A stretch of 64,000 bases of DNA from Mesorhabditis belari (GCA_958450365.1 CAUEEP010000909.1:989001-1053000), one strand, 5' to 3'; shown: positions 1 to 11,686, numbered from the stretch's first letter. The notes: generated from the letters alone by a model not told the origin. Program-made: numbers and translations.

Positions 1-231
1 GCTTTGCCAAAGGCAAACTTATCATTAATGATTTTTGCTTCTTCTTGTTTCTTTTTCATTTACTGTTCTGTTTCTGAAAGTGTTTCACTTTCAGTGTTTC
101 GTTTATCACTTTTACCACTGATTGTAGGCTAACCAATGCTCAAAAGTTTCCACGGTAGACATTGAAATCTGGCTTGTAACCTGGCTTTGTTGTTTTTTGC
201 TAGCTTTCTCAATCATCCATTTCCAGTTTCA

Positions 232-2135
232 ATGAGACCGTCATCAATTCGCTCAACTATTTGGCAAGTTTTTGAGAAACAACCCGACAAAGTCGTCTGC
301 ACTCTCTGCCAGGCGAATTTCAAGAGAAGCAAATATGGAACAACGAGCAATTTGAGGCGACACATTCGAGCTAATCATAAAGAATACGCAGAAGGATTGA
401 ATCTAAGCATTGATGCTTATGGAATACTAGGAAATGATCCGAAACGATCGAAACGGGACAAGGAAACGATTCCAACGTTGAGTCTATCTACGATTGATCC
501 GATGCTGGTGTTGAAGAACGAGATTGATGAGTCGACTTTGAACGATTTCTTCAATGAACCTGCAAATTTGTCGACGATTGAGAGCTTGTTGTGTGAGTTT
601 GAAATCAAGCTTACATTCGCAAATCTAAGGCTTTTGAAAAAACCTAAAGCTAAAGCCAAGGCATTGAATTTAAAATAGAGCTAATACATAATATTTCATG
701 GACTACAGAATTTCTATCTCCTACAATCACACATTTCAGTTGCAACTTCTCGTCCACTCGACGATCTGGAGCCTCCGACCGCTAGTGACACTCCGACAAG
801 TTCCGTTCAACAACCAATCGAGCATTTGGAAGAAGATCTGGTTAGTGATTGATAAAAGTAGGGCTCTAAGCAATAAGGATAGCACAGCATCGACGTTAAC
901 TTGACTGTCTCATTGACTTGCGACCCCTTTCCGAGAAAATCCTGGGCTGGCTCTTTAAAGCGTGGTAAAACTACCGTATCCCTCCTAATTTGCAGGTATA
1001 AAACAAAGGACGCAATTTTATTCAATTTGGTCATTGCTGCACCTCACACTGCCCATTCTGATTCTGCCTTCCAGTAATTATTCTGAAAGAGCCATGATTT
1101 TTTAAATAAACTGAATCAGCAACCTCTAGGTATGTAAGGAAAGATCTTTCTCTATTTTCTGCAAGGAATTAGCCAAGTTTCATTTTTTTTTAATTAAAGT
1201 TCGAAGCATTTTCGGGCAAAAATTAAAGATATAGATGTCAGTTTGTGGAACTAATTTTGTAAGACGATTAAAATTGCGCTCTCATGTGTGGATGCCATTT
1301 GCAAAGAAGTTTCTCCGTTTTGAATGTACCGATTCCTTCTGCAAACTCCTTCCACAAAGTTGTGTCATCACCACTCATAAAGAATACGAAGAAATACAGA
1401 ATAAGCAAAAAAATAAAGAACAAAAATGCAAGAATGAAAGGACGAAATTGCTCGCTTTCCTTTATACCTGCAAATTAGGAGGGGTACGGTAGTTTTAAAG
1501 CGCTTTAAAGCGCCAACCTAGGATTTTCTCGGGAAAAGTTTGCAATTGTCTCATTGACTTCAAGGCATCCTGTAAAGATTGAGTCAAGATCAGGATTAAG
1601 TATAGGAAAGGCTTACCTACTTTTTATCGACTTTAAAGTATAATCGTGTTTGGAATGTATAAGCTACAAACGCTAAGCTTTCAGAGAGGAAAAGAAATGG
1701 AAAACCTTCATGCCGAGTTGCGAAAAATGATCCAAGAGTTGATGGTGAGCCGAGAAGAAAATCGAAAGCTTCGAGGGGAATTGAATCAAGTAAGTGAAAT
1801 GAGAATGAAAGTGAATATAACTTCAAGGAAAAGAATGAATACCATTGTCTAAGCAGTTATACCCGACTTAAAAAAACCCTTCATTTTAGGTGAATCGACT
1901 TTATCTGAAGAAATCGATCGAGGCGGATTTGGCTAGAGAAGAGGTTGGTTTTTGTTGATCAAAAATAAAAATAACTTTACTTAAGCATTTCTTAGAAATT
2001 TATCAAAATTAATATTAAACCTGAAAACTTGTTTAGTGATATGTATATAAACAATACAATTTCTATTTTCATTTCCAGATTTCCCGACTCAAAGGAGAAT
2101 CGTTTGACGACGAGAATGTGACTTACCTGGATTGA
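232..2135 (+). CDS. BED-type zinc-finger protein with C-terminal coiled coil
   Basis: Five exons can be joined in phase: 232-592, 740-840, 1685-1789, 1890-1943 and 2079-2135, giving about 225 residues. Residues about 5-48 form a BED finger: an IWQVFEK start, CxxC (VCTLC) and the HIRANH histidine pair. BED fingers bind DNA and occur in transposases and in host factors derived from them. The middle is acidic and proline/serine-rich (exon 2), and exons 3-5 encode a charged, leucine-spaced coiled coil (MENLHAEL onward) that could mediate dimerisation. No transposase catalytic domain follows, so this looks like a host regulator. The ATG lies 5 bases after a TTTCCAG, which suits trans-splicing. Intron 2 is unusually long because it carries a MITE. 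Sequence shows the domain and the splice phases; DNA-binding function is inferred from the family. Confidence 0.75.
918..1546. mobile_element. MITE with long terminal inverted repeats, in an intron of the BED gene
   Basis: About 85 bp at the left end (TTGCGACCCCTTTCCGAG onward) reappears inverted at the right end with few mismatches. Both arms contain the inner block CTTTAAAGCG and the block read as CTACCGTA. A 12-14 bp direct repeat, TGTCTCATTGACTT, flanks the element at 906-919 and 1547-1560, which looks like a target-site duplication. A second family member lies at 50303-50695. No transposase is visible inside. Confidence 0.75.
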
Positions 2136-2564
2136 AAATCAAAAATTGTACAATGAATGGAACTTTTGAATCCGATTTAATTTTATATACATAGTTTCTA
2201 ATTTAATCAGTGCTTTTTCATTTATTTTGTCATTTTCCATTCATTCCATTTCCATTCATTTTCTCGTTTTACGGGTTTAGTGTTTTGCTCGATTGTAGTT
2301 CTTGCATTGTATGTACTTTATAATACTTTTACGGAACCTTGTTTAGTAACGTAAAAGTGTTAAACGGAAAGCCTGTGTTTGCTAAGAAGCTAAGAAGTTA
2401 AGGAAAGAAAACACGCCAAATTGAAAATTTCCCGTAAAAATAAGCTGCAAAGGAATTTTGAAACTTTTTGCCTATTTAGTTTATCAAACATAATTTATTA
2501 TCATATCAGCAACCAAAAATGAAACTGAACCAAATTTGTACAGCCAAAACGATGAGATCGATTT

Positions 2565-3439
2565 CTATTTCTTGTTGAAGCAATCGCGTTCCTTCTCAAG
2601 CATTGAGAGTTCGAGAGTTTGCACGTTGTACGGCTAAAATTTGGTAATAAAATTTGGAAAGCAAGTTTGGAAAACATAAAATGCTCAACATATAGTAAAG
2701 AATTAAAGAATCAATCTTAGGAAAACTCACATTGGTGGCCCTTGGTCCAGCGGAAATGTACGTGTAGGGGACGGGGAACGAGTGTTTGTAGTAGCAGAGA
2801 GGGATCTGCAAAGTTGGATCAATTTGGATTCCTTATTTTTCTTGAAGCACTCACCGTTTTGTCACATCTGTGATAGATGTTCATCTTTACATTAAGCCGT
2901 GTCCTCTCATTTCCCATTCCCTCCAAATCGAACGTTCCATCGGCATTCGAGCGACCCTCCGCCAATTTGTCATCAAGAGTGACTAAATGGGTGAGTAAAT
3001 ATTTGATAACTTTTCAAATTGATCGAAGTTTTCATTTCGAATTTCACAGGATCTATTTATTGTATTTTGCTGACTCGAGTTAGCAAAAAGGCTAATCTTG
3101 CAAAGTTTTGGCTAAAGTTTGAACCAATTTAGGCTCAGATTTTCTAGGTTAACTACCTAGAACTATCTAGGTTTTAACTGCCTAGATTTTCATAGAGTCC
3201 TAACATGAAATAGCTTTATGTGAAATGCTTTAGTTTTATACAAAACAATACCGAATTCTGTAGCAAAACCAATACTTTCCAAAAAACCCACAAGTGTCAT
3301 GATCGTACAACTTGATTTTTGCTCCTCCATACGGTTGTCCCTTGCAAGTCAGCTTTCCGTAGACTCTCACAGTCTGATATCCGGCTGTGACAATGGAAAT
3401 GAGAATGACGAATAGGAATACGTGAAGTGATCGAAGCAT
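2565..3439 (-). CDS. Transthyretin-like (TTR) family secreted protein A
   Basis: Four exons (3439-3292, 2982-2855, 2805-2731 and 2633-2565) join in phase to 139 residues, the usual size of nematode TTR proteins. Residues 1-19 are a hydrophobic signal peptide. Then come the family's first strands (VRVYGKLTCKG), a KIKLYDHDT block, the NADGTFDLEG block, and the cysteine-bearing YHRCDK and CYYK segments. TTR-family proteins are secreted; one C. elegans member bridges apoptotic cells to phagocytes, but most have no known ligand. It lies directly downstream of TTR gene B on the same strand, so the two are a tandem pair. The introns interrupt the same codons in both. Family assignment is firm; the specific role is unknown. 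Confidence 0.88.
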
Positions 3440-3620
3440 TTTGTATCTGAAATTTGAATTTATTACCAAAATTAGTGACAAGGCAAGAATTGAGAAGATG
3501 GATAAGTAGATGGAAGTGAGGAGAAAAGGGGAAAAAAGCACCAATGATAAGATAACGATCAAAGAAATGTGGCTAAAATGGACATATCAAGTATAAAACA
3601 CTAGAGAGGCAAGAAAATGT

Positions 3621-4850
3621 TCAGTTGAGGCAATCTCGGTGCTTCTCCAAGAGAGACAACTCGATCGTTTGTGCGTTGAACATCTGAAATCAACGAGAAA
3701 TCAATGGGAGATCAATGATGATGAAATGGGAACGGGTGAAATAAAGGATTTGCAATTTTGAATTTTGAATTTCAAATAGAAACGAGTTTTGAATAAACAT
3801 TGGAACGGGGAACATTTTTAAGCGGTTTTGAATCGTCGCCTGTACTTGATAAAAGTTTTGAAGCTAAAACTTAGTTGACGTTCTTAACTTGAATCCAGCT
3901 ATTGACCACATTACATTCTACTCATAAAGTTAAAGTGTAAGAACGGGAAAAGCTATTTTTAGCGGTTGTGAGTCATTACTTGCACTTGAAAAAGATTTGA
4001 AGCATAAACTAGAGCTGACTTCCCTAAACTCAAACTAGAGCTGACCCAAAGTCAACAATAGATTTTGGCCCCAATATCCGATTACTTTTAAAGCGTAATT
4101 CTGTTTTTTGTAGCTTAAACTAACGATTCTTTTAAATCTAAAGCAAATCAGAAAATCCTGAGCAAGTCAGCCTAAAATTCACAAACCTTTTGCGGATAGG
4201 TGCCCGAGCTTACGTAGCTCTGAGGGACGGCCCACGAGTATTTGTAGTAGCAAACAGGGAGCTAAACGAAAAAATAGATTAATAGAAAATGATCTAATTG
4301 AAGATATTTGGCTATAGTACTTAAAGTGTATTCAAATTTTCGACTCCTACCGTCTTTCCACATCTGTGGTACACGTTGAATTTGACGTTGAGACGGCTCA
4401 CTTCGCTGCCGGTTCCGACGAGCTAAATTGTTTCGTATAATTGTTTATAAACATTGAAGAACTGTTTAGTTCAAAATTTAGATTAAAGAGCTAGATTTCG
4501 TTTAGGAATTTCTTTATCTAAATGTTTAATGAACTTATTAAACCAACCTTGAAATATCCAGTGTTATCAGTTTGCGTCTCGCCGAGCTTGTCGTCCATAG
4601 TCACTGGAAAACTATTTTGAAACAAGCTGATACTTGAGAAAATTGTTAACTAAAGTCTTTTTAGATTTTGAATGTATTTACAGACTATTTTCTTTGAAAA
4701 CTCACAAGTATCATGATCATAGAGCTTGATCTTAGCTCCCGAGTATGGCTTTCCATTGCAAGTGAGCTTCCCCTCGATTCCCACCGTTTGCTTGTTAGCG
4801 GCAATGAATGGAAGAGCTAGAAGAGCGAAGAAGGCCAATTGAGTGAACAT
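3621..4850 (-). CDS. Transthyretin-like (TTR) family secreted protein B
   Basis: Five exons (4850-4706, 4603-4548, 4422-4351, 4261-4187 and 3683-3621) give 136 residues. There is a signal peptide (MFTQLAFFALLALPFIAA), then VGIEGKLTCNG, the same KIKLYDHDT block as gene A, the DNTGYF turn, YHRCGK, and a C-terminal ELSLLEKHRDCLN tail parallel to ELSMLEKERDCFNKK in gene A. It has one more intron than gene A, which has no break between the DNTGYF-equivalent block and the RLNVK block. Gene A has therefore lost, or gene B gained, one intron since the duplication. Last intron is about 500 bp, the longest in the pair. Confidence 0.88.
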
Positions 4851-5319
4851 TCTAGATAAATATTCAAGAAATAGAAGTATTCAGTGAAAGAATATATTTG
4901 GAGATCAGAGTAATTTGTACTGGAATGAGTGCTAGACTAAACTCGAAGCTATTATAAAGGAGAAAAGTGTTTGTGATGAGTCACTGAGAGAAAAGAGAAA
5001 TTAGTTTATTCCCTTGTCAAAAACAAAAGTTTCATGAGAATCGGGTGACCTTGAGTTATTGTTAAATTTGAGGTGAGTCATTGGAAATTGGTTGGGTTTG
5101 AAAGAGAGAGATCAATGGAGGGAAAAAGTGGGGAGGATAAACGATGAGAGGGACATATGGTCAGTCGGAACAAAATAAAATAGAGAAGTGGACGAAAAAT
5201 GAGAAAAAATGAGTGGGAGATAAATGGTGAGCCGATGAATCGAGAGGGTTTGTTGGAAGGTCGAAAATGATTGTGAGGGCTGATTTCAGCCTCCGGGTGA
5301 ATAAAGGCTTATGGGGATT

Positions 5320-5580
5320 TTGAAGTGCTTCTACAGTACTAGTTTCTATGGTACTATCGTACTTTAGTACTCCAGTTCTATCACACTCTTACAGTATGAT
5401 AGAATTCGAGTTTTGCTAAAAAATAGTACTTTTACAGAGTACTACAGTAGGATAATACTTCTACTTCTTCTGTAAAAGTACTCCTATTTCTTCTACAGTA
5501 CTGTAAAAGTGCTTTAGTACTATGTAGAAGTACTATTCTTTCTACAGTACTGTGAAAGTACTGTAGCTTTGCTATCGTAG
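5320..5580. repeat. AGTAC-rich imperfect repeat tract
   Basis: The motif AGTACT or GTACTGTA recurs many times in both orientations, separated by short T-rich or CTT-rich spacers, for example CTACAGTACTGTAAAAGT near 5498. There is no fixed period. It lies upstream (5') of the two minus-strand TTR genes. No coding potential is visible. Confidence 0.6.
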
Positions 5581-5584
5581 CCAG

Positions 5585-7300
5585 ATGCGTGTAAGAGGAC
5601 AAAAGAACGGCTGTACCTTTTTTTGATTTTCTAGAAGAAAATGTGATCAGATAAAAGGTCAGCAAGAAACGCATAGCTACTGTATTGCATAAAGCTAGTT
5701 TTTACATACAAAACAAATGAGTTCTTGAAAGAAAGTCAAATAAGATCTCCAACTTACAACAAGATCAAATAATCGAATGGTCAAAACATCTAGATTAGCT
5801 CCTATCATGGAATAACAATCTTGATTCCCTCTGATTGAACAATGGAAGATGAATCGATTGAGAAAACGAAAGGGGATCAAAGGGTGACCATATGGCCGAC
5901 GCAGAGATTGGAGATAAAGAGATCCCTCGGGTTGTTTTGACGGGATGAGGAGAGACAACCCGAGGCAAACAATTTCCTTCAATTAAAGTAAAGCTAGCAA
6001 ATAAACAAGTGATTAGCTATTGAATGGGATTTAAGGGATTGACCTTTTCAATGTAGGTAAATATTATAAAAATTAAAACAAAATTTGAAGCAATTCTTGA
6101 AGAAAATAGTTCAACTTTCGATTAACTACTGGAACTTTGCCAGTCTCAGCCCAACCTCAGTTGGGGAATTGATCAAATATGTTATAAGTTCCCTTACTAG
6201 AAAGCCATTCAAGATATTAAAAACTGGGTTATTAGCCCTTAAACCAAAGTTTTGCCTAGCTATGAGCTATGAGCCACAGCTAAAATTTCAAAAACTGCTT
6301 TAAATTTTTACTTTTACAGCCACAAAGCGTACGATCTATTAAAAGCAACGAATTTTGAAAAATAAACCAAGATTGATACTGAAAACGAAAGTAAAGCTCG
6401 ATTGTCAGCGAAAATTTCGTCCACTCCTCACTGTGTTTACATAAACATTGACAATGAGAGGGGGACACGATGGGTCTCTAACTTGTTAAAATAAAAACAC
6501 ATTTTCATCGCTTAGAAATTCTATTCTATAAATCAAAAGATCTAAAATGACAAGAAATTACTTAACATAACAAATTTTGCACCTTTTTAAATTTTTATAC
6601 ACACTTCCCTGTCTGTTGTTTCCAAGGAGGGTCTTACTTTACAACTCGAACACTGGTACTTTATAACTACACAAATAGTAAGCTAAGAAATGTATTTACT
6701 TAGAAGAATGACGCTTTGAGCATCAACTTCTTTGAACTGATCTTGTTTTTTTATTGTTTGAACTGATCTTGTTTGTTTATTGTGCTCTCAAAAAAAAAAC
6801 CAACTGCGCTTGAAAACGAGTGAGAAATGACGGGAACTATGGGATTTTCTTGTGCCACAAAACAGAACAATTGAAAACAGCTGCCTAGTCAAATGAGTCT
6901 ATTTGGGGAGAAATGTTTGTCCTTGTTGATATCTGATCACAAATTAGAGGCTAGACACAAATATGATTGAGTACATTTGGGCTATCAAATTGGCTATGAA
7001 CCCATTTTACTAGTTGACTGATTAGAACGAGAATGGGATAACAAGGGTTTTGATCAAGTCAAGATTACACCAATTTTTTCATGGGTTCTTCTTGTGCCAC
7101 AAATTTTCATTGGCCACATTGTTCATTTTCATGGTTTAATTTTGTAAAATGTCAATTATATTATAAACATTTGAAATAGTTTTAAGGCCAGATAAAATTC
7201 AAGTGTTAAAACATCAAAACGCAAAACAAAAGTTTTGCATACAAAACTAGCCCTGAATTTTTGGCTTGAGTTCGATAGCTTTTTGGTAAAGCTTTTGTTT
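5585..7300. other. Stretch without a recognisable gene
   Basis: Open frames here are short and match no family I recognise. A minus-strand frame around 5950-5870 reads RDLFISNLCVGHMV, which faintly resembles the second membrane helix of a neuropeptide GPCR but is stopped at once and unsupported on either side. Between 6740 and 6790 the sequence TTTGAACTGATCTTGTTT is repeated in tandem. Confidence 0.5.
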
Positions 7301-7304
7301 TGCC

Positions 7305-7435
7305 ATGTTTTGCCATTTTGCAAAAAACGGAAAGCAGATTCGGAATCAACGTGAAATTCCGCGTCTAAGGCTCATGTCATTTGGCATCCTACTGTTGCAT
7401 TTCCCTTGTAAGAGGGATTTTATGACACAAGTAAT
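7305..7435. repeat. Solo end of the 10.2-10.9 kb fold-back repeat family
   Basis: This block matches the right terminus of the fold-back element at 10750-10860 in the same order: GCAGATTCGGA, CGTGAAATTC, GCTCATGTCATTTGGC, CCCTTGT and ATGACAC. The inner arm is missing here, so it is a truncated or solo copy. Confidence 0.55.
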
Positions 7436-7717
7436 CGTGATCAAATGGTATAAAAGTCACTCATCGATGACGATCATCAACAACTTCACTCACTTGAACT
7501 TCTTTCATCAACTCTCGCCTCATCCAATATTCGTGCCTTCTCCGTCCTCCTCATCTCTTTCTTCTTCTTCTTTGGTGAGTTCTTTTGCAAACAGTTTCAA
7601 AAGTGAACGTACAAATACTATGATCACTAATTTTAGGGCAATTCTAATGGGATTCCAATACAACTAAACGGTTTATTATCAAAGACTTACATTACTTTAA
7701 GGTTGGTTCTCTTTCGA

Positions 7718-8423
7718 ATGTCGATCCGCCTCCAAGTCATCCTTCTCTTCATCCTAGTCATTTTCTTTCAGTTGTCGATCCCAACAGATACCCCCGAATA
7801 AGAACGGTCTTGTGTTCCTTTTTTTGTTCTTTTCCAATCGGCCTTGAGACTCGGGAAAAAACGGCTAACCTATCTTTTTTAAGTGGCTTTTCTTGTGTAA
7901 ATTTGGGAATATTCATGAGCCAAAGTTGAGCAATTTTGAGAGAAAATATTGATAATAGTGACATTTTCGAAATCGAGTACTGATTCAAATTGTGCTTGAT
8001 AGTTTTTCAATGATGTACTTAAGAGAAATTTCTTTACAACGAAATGGAGTCAAAGATCTCATCGATGGCTGTAATCTCATTCAGAAGCAAGGGATTCCCA
8101 ATAAATGTTCAAAAATAAAACTTTTCTTGAGTTCTCGCAATGGAAAATTTGAGAATTTCGAGAAAATGAAGGATTTGTTTGTGAGGAATGAGAAGTTTCA
8201 AGAGATTATGGAGAATTCGCAAGCTAGGAAATATTTGTTGAAGATTGTTTACCCTTACTTGAGTCAAATGAATCCAATTGCAATCTTTGGGCAATGCAGT
8301 CAAAATCCTGGCCAAAATCCTGGCCAAAATCCTGGCCAAAATCTTGGGCGAAATCCATTATCCGAAATCCGAAATCTTTATTGCAAAACACTGTTTACTT
8401 TGTTCTTTTTGTTGATCCAATAA
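7718..8423 (+). CDS. Putative secreted, possibly GPI-anchored protein with NPGQ repeats
   Basis: A signal-peptide exon (7718-7770, MSIRLQVILLFILVIFF) can be spliced in phase to 8024-8423, giving about 150 residues. The mature part is lysine-rich and helical with cysteines in GCNLI, NKCSK, GQCSQ and LYCK. Residues about 113-128 are four 12-base repeats (CAAAATCCTGGC) encoding QNPG units, the last one degenerate. The protein ends in a hydrophobic tail (TLFTLFFLLIQ), which with the signal peptide suggests a GPI anchor. The stop codon overlaps an AATAAA. I do not recognise the family. The intron join is my inference; the second exon alone is also open from an internal ATG at 8011. Confidence 0.45.
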
Positions 8424-8514
8424 ATTTTCATGTGAATATTTATTAAGATAAAAAAAGAAAATAGAGCAAAAGATTGGATTTAAGTTGTCTTAAATACATG
8501 AGCGCTTTTCTTGT

Positions 8515-9211
8515 TTAAACCATCGAAATCGCGGCGAGTTTTTGCATCGACGGAATCGTTGCCTGAACGATTTCATTGTTTGATTAAAATTTTAATCAAA
8601 TTAAGGATTAGAAAAGACTTTAAAAGTATCAAAGAAGCAAGCTTTCCCCTTACCAACCTCATTTTGTCGATTGCATTTCAATCCAGTGGCATCACATCGA
8701 TAACCGGATGGACAACAGTGTTGCCTAGAAATTTATCATTAAGAGAAAAGAGAAAATACTTGGAGAAAAGACTTTTACGAGACTTTTTCTAAAAGATGTG
8801 ACTTCGGAATGATTATAATTTGACAAATCAACTATTTTATCAAATTTTTAAAACTTCTTACTTATCCGAACAGCAAACAGCGTTCGTCTTCGGGCAACAG
8901 CCATATTGTCCATTGTCCTCTGGACAACAAGTGCTTCCTGGAAAAGTAAAATAAAGATTTTACTTTGAAAAGAAAAGTTATTAAGCTATTTTTAACACTC
9001 ACCAGATGGGCATACCCAAATTCCGCCAGGACAGAGCACAGTGAGTTGTTTTGCTGACTAAATTGAACGTTATTTTATCACCGTTGCAAGCTAATCTGAC
9101 TGGTTTACTTCAACATAATAGTGCCTTTTTGTGCTTAGATTCTATCAAAACTATTCTTAGACTCACCATCAAGGCCACTGTAACGCCGAGCAGTAAAAGA
9201 AGGGTTCTCAT
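8515..9211 (-). CDS. Single-domain granulin (progranulin-like secreted protein)
   Basis: Five exons (9211-9167, 9057-9003, 8937-8862, 8724-8658 and 8562-8515) join in phase to 96 residues. After a signal peptide ([15 protein letters not shown]) comes one complete granulin module with all 12 cysteines: LCPG, VCPS, TCC, GCC, VCC, HCC, RC and KC, in the spacing CC-x(8)-CC-x(6)-CC-x(5)-CC. Granulins are secreted growth-factor-like or lysosomal peptides; C. elegans pgrn-1 encodes several modules, whereas this gene has one followed by a short helical tail ([13 protein letters not shown]). It could be a divergent one-module orthologue or a separate granulin gene. The family call is secure from the cysteine pattern. 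Confidence 0.9.
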
Positions 9212-9246
9212 TTTTGGTAAAGAAGAGCTGAAAGAAAATATCTTAG

Positions 9247-9769
9247 GCTGTCCAGAAAGTCTTTTCTTTCCGTACTTCCGTTCTTGAAAAATCACAAATT
9301 CATCAATTAACCTATGGTTTGCTTTAAATAAAAAGTGTTTATTATTCAATTTCCCATCTTTTTAAGTCAATTTGGGTTCATTTTTTTTAGGCGCAAATTC
9401 GAGAGTGAAAAGCGTGTTTTCCATAAAATTCATGTTTTTCGATTTATAAAAACCTCTACGAAGAAATTGGCTTAAACAATTTCTTTGAAAATTTGCCTAT
9501 AAATCTAACTTTTTGTGCTCTATCTTTTCTCTATTGACTCTAAAATAGATTTCCTTAGCTAAAGTGTCTAAACCGCATCATCGTCGTCCTTTTTGACTAC
9601 CCGACTTCGGGCTCCTAAAAAAAATCCAAACGTAATACATTTTAAACCCATTTTAACATTATTTTGCAGAAAAATAAGTGGCCTTTCTAATGAAACAAAC
9701 CGTAGTTCAATTGGTGCATTTGTTGGTTTTAAACGAAAGTACAAAAAGAAACGAACAAGGCTCTATGGA
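9247..9769. mobile_element. MITE with TA target duplication
   Basis: Imperfect inverted ends: left GGCTGTCCAGAAAG, right (inverted) GGCTATCCATAGAG, each followed about 20 bp in by a TACTT block. The element is flanked by TA on both sides, as for Tc1/mariner-type elements. The interior (about 9470-9750) resembles the interior of the larger element at 39006-39887, including CTAACTTTTT, the GCATC block and AATTGGTGCA. Confidence 0.55.
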
Positions 9770-10246
9770 TAGCCTAATAAGTCTGAAAATTGAAGCTGGC
9801 AAACTGAAACAGAAATTTACTAAAATTGCTTAGTGAGGCCGTTGTCGTATAAAAATGAGTCTAGAGCCAGTTTGGATGAGCTTTTATATCAGTATGCCAT
9901 GGTCCGCTATCTGTGCTCTCCGGTGTCCCAAACATCACAAAAACACACAAACAAGCGATGTTTTTTCTAAACTAATCGTTTTTCTTGCATAAAAATTGTA
10001 TTAGTTGACGTACAAGAAAAACAAGTTTCAAAACTTCCGTGCTTTTTTCACCATTTACTTGCCATTTAAAGTGGACAAACAAGTGATAACACTTTCATGG
10101 AAATCCCTTTTTTGGTAGAAAAATGCGGAAATGTGTGACAGTAAAAATTCTGATAAGCTTTTTGTTCACCTAATGAAAATTTCAAGCAAAACAACTTCTT
10201 TTTCACGTTCTCAGATTTCCAGTCATTTTCCATTACATGATCTATG

Positions 10247-10790
10247 GACGCAGAATTTCACGCTGAATCCGATTCTGCTTTCTGTTTCTGCCAAAAAAGC
10301 ACTCTGTCAAAAGCTATAAGCGTGCAAAGCTTTGTATTGCATTTCAAAAATCACACCCCGAGCTTTATAAGCAGCCCTCCCAGAGGCTTTAAGAAGCAGT
10401 GATGGCCGAGTGGCAGTGGGCTTGAATACAAGGCAAAGATTCTCTAGCTCTATGATAGCTGTTTGAAATGAATAGTTAAAAGTAGACACTTTTAAGAGAA
10501 GTAATTTAAAATAAACTTGTATTTGAAACGGAGAACAATTAGCTTTGCAAAGCCAAAAATTCCAAAGAAAACAGCCTTACGGCGGACTACGAACTAGTGA
10601 ATCTTTGCCTTGCATTTCTAGCCCACTGCCACTCGGCCATTACTGCTTCTTAAAGCCTTTGGGAAAGCCTCGGGGTGGGATTTTTGAAATCCCATACAAA
10701 ACTTTGCACGCTTATAACTTTCGACGGAGTGCTCTTTGGCAGAAACCAAAGCAGATTCGGATGCAGCGTGAAATTCTGCGTCAGGCTTAA
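10247..10790. mobile_element. Fold-back element with tRNA-Ser-like arms
   Basis: Arms of about 200 bp (10247-10455 and 10592-10790) are inverted copies sharing CGCAGAATTTCACGCTG, TTATAAGCGTGCAAAG and GGCTTTAAGAAGCAGT. Each arm contains GCAGTRATGGCCGAGTGG, the 5' half of a class II (serine/leucine) tRNA with a good box A (TGGCCGAGTGG). It is followed by GGGCTTGAAT in the left arm and GGGCTAGAAAT in the right arm, resembling serine anticodon loops (TGA and AGA). In the right arm (minus strand) a weak box B-like AGTTCGTAGTCC follows. No complete cloverleaf forms, so these are relics rather than tRNA genes. Confidence 0.6.
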
Positions 10791-11214
10791 TGCTCTATGG
10801 TCTCATGTCATTTGGCCGGCACACCCAGTTGACCTTCCCTTGTCAGACATGTCATGACACTTAGACAGAATGAAATTTGATCGACTAGACCTAATAAAGC
10901 TATTCATAACACTGGCAATTGGCCCGATAAAAGCAATGGAGATTGAGACATTACAAGATCGATATCCATTTGGCGATCGATATGCTCATTATATCAATTT
11001 GACAATATTTGGAAAGAATTTTGTTTCAAGTTTAACCAGTACTTTATTTTAAAACTTGATAAAGGTTGTTTGTTTTTTTGTTTGTTTATTTGATAAACAT
11101 TGTCAGTTTTTCGCGATCAAGTCCAACAATGAGTCACAAATGAAAAGAAATTTTAGATTTTGTCTGTGTCTGTAAATCATGATATGACATGATATCATCA
11201 TCAAAATCATTTTA

Positions 11215-11497
11215 TACTGTTACCAGCGCTCACTTCGTCCGCATTTTCCGTTGGCGACTCCCTTTCTTTCTTCAAATGACTAAAACTAATGTAACCCATG
11301 TTAAGCCCCGCCCCCTTTTTAAAAATGGACCTAAAAGTCAGATTCCCAAGAGGTGAAAACCCCCAGGGGCAAAATGTCGGGCGCAAAAGCTGAATCCTTT
11401 GCCTTTTAACCGATAGAGCAAACGTAATTACGGAGCGTCGCGTTTGCGCACAGACGGACAGACCGACAGACGTCTCTTCTGCTTTATATATTGTAGA
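11215..11497 (-). mobile_element. Helitron-like 5' end, copy 1
   Basis: On the minus strand the block starts TCTACAATATATAAAGCAGA, then a CTGTCTGTC-type tract, GCGCAAACGCGACGCTCCGT and a GGGGCTTAACATGGGTTAC block. It is the same as the copy at 60637. Both begin with TC directly after an A, as Helitron 5' ends do. No Rep/helicase gene or 3' hairpin was found. Confidence 0.5.
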
Positions 11498-11686
11498 TAT
11501 ATCGTAGTTAACTTTGTTCGTTGTAATATTGCATATTTCTTCTGGATACACAAATAAAAATGAAGTCAAAGCTTAAAGGAAAATGAGATCATCATCAGTA
11601 AACTGAACATAGTTTTTCCGTTCTTCACAAGAACCCCATCGACAATAAGGTTTGAACTGAAATTGGGTAATTGGCGAGATGTTTTC

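Noticed and set aside
5695..5982. Minus-strand frame of 95 codons with RDLFISNLCVGHMV in an alternative frame, resembling a GPCR helix
   Set aside because: Too short, stopped at once and without neighbouring helices; I cannot separate it from chance.
11207..11569. 120-codon minus-strand open frame
   Set aside because: It lies within the Helitron-like repeat that recurs at 60637; the frame is not shared and has no protein features.
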